This document shows, in pieces, positions 34,883 to 35,286 of a stretch of DNA of 35,286 nt. Positions within the stretch are counted from its first letter, which is position 1. Each line of letters opens with the position of its first letter. This stretch comes from an uncultured Flavobacteriales bacterium (GTDB lineage: Bacteria; Bacteroidota; Bacteroidia; Flavobacteriales_D; Sanyastnellaceae). The stretch lies in NCBI GenBank assembly GCA_913051865.1, contig CAJXHE010000011.1:1-35286 (forward strand), in the 5' to 3' direction. The position numbers and the translations under genes are program-made. Under the pieces are notes generated by a model, which made no database searches, was not told where the DNA came from, and was given only the letters and a program-made list of their open reading frames with translations.

Positions 34883-35286
34883 TTACCTTAATACTCTTTT
34901 AACAGCGTCTTTGTGTATGAGCACTGCAATGGTTTTTGCACGGAAGTAAGCCATCGAAATGTATTGACGACCTCCATAAGCATTTCCTTGACCCCAGCTG
35001 TTTTTAATCACAAAGTATTTTTTACCAGACTGATCTGTCGCCAATCCGACAATATGCATCAGGTGGTCGTCAGTCGTGGTTTGGTTGTCAAATCCTTTCT
35101 GACGAGACTCCTGAGTCACATCAGCCTCAACAATCTCTTGCTTCCAAAGTTTAGACTCCTCCCCATCTGCAGGCATCAGAGCCATTCCATTTCGAAAACT
35201 GAAACCCTTCTCACTCACATCGGCATCCCACGCGACCGTATAACCATTCACAACCGCAGCCTCCACAGAACGTTGGAGATCATTTA
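34883..35286 (-). CDS. C1B cysteine peptidase (aminopeptidase C/bleomycin hydrolase), partial C-terminus
   Basis: The frame stays open to the right window edge (upstream residues NDLQRSVEAAVVNG). The track start at 35266 is only an internal GTG, so this is the last 134 or so residues of a longer protein. Bleomycin hydrolase-type features are YTVAWDADVSEKGFSFRNGMALMP, the catalytic His in TTDDHLMHIVG, and the catalytic Asn in FVIKNSWGQGN. The active-site Cys lies outside the window. The usual protein is near 400-450 residues. It ends KRVLR rather than with a T9SS tail. It is the upstream gene of a probable operon with the methyltransferase. Confidence 0.92.
   Translation of the reverse strand, partial: NDLQRSVEAAVVNGYTVAWDADVSEKGFSFRNGMALMPADGEESKLWKQEIVEADVTQESRQKGFDNQTTTDDHLMHIVGLATDQSGKKYFVIKNSWGQGNAYGGRQYISMAYFRAKTIAVLIHKDAVKRVLR

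Overview
The window reads as chromosomal DNA of a Bacteroidota bacterium, most likely a marine Flavobacteriales or Cryomorphaceae-like lineage. The evidence is several secreted proteins with type IX secretion (T9SS) C-terminal domains, TAnnTTTG-type -7 promoter boxes, the divergent acyl-CoA reductase/ferredoxin pair, a DUF2027-Smr protein, a Bacteroidota-style TamB divergent from tsaD, and a GH16 laminarinase cluster. No phage, IS element or CRISPR array was found. Lineage below phylum is inference.

Layout. 1-7.5 kb: partial tsaD (minus, running off the left edge, absent from the ORF track), divergent tamB, a GT2 glycosyltransferase preceded by the broken 5' stub of a second glycosyltransferase, and a secreted T9SS protein. 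7.5-14 kb: a STAS-like protein, a DUF4249-like envelope protein, a LuxC-type acyl-CoA reductase divergent from a dicluster ferredoxin, two exported proteins of unknown function, a short DUF2027-Smr protein and threonine aldolase. 14-21.6 kb: a 2013-residue PKD-repeat exoprotein and a secreted M28 peptidase. 21.6-29.7 kb: a beta-glucan (laminarin) locus with two modular binding proteins, a GH16 laminarinase, a Nudix-type regulator and a FucP-like sugar transporter, but no SusC/SusD pair. 29.8-31.7 kb: a secreted intradiol dioxygenase with a T9SS tail and an unknown lipoprotein. 31.8-33.3 kb: a non-coding block with tRNA-Arg(ACG), several terminators and a roughly 1 kb minus-strand region full of GNRA- and UUCG-capped hairpins. 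33.3 kb to the end: an AprA-like methyltransferase and the C-terminal part of a C1B cysteine peptidase, 10 bp apart.

How the genes fit together. In the glucan locus the minus-strand pair 27694-24135 probably encodes a surface glucan-binding protein and the laminarinase. The divergent transporter would import released sugars, and the Nudix regulator would sense a sugar metabolite. A 22-bp inverted repeat on the -7 box of the minus-strand operon is the best operator candidate.

The most interesting item is the 32.2-33.2 kb block. It has no convincing ORF. It does contain many short hairpins with stable tetraloops and an 18-bp helix between segments about 730 nt apart. All differences from perfect pairing in that helix and in the 3' terminal stem are G-U wobbles only when the minus strand is the RNA. 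I read it as a large structured non-coding RNA of unassigned family.
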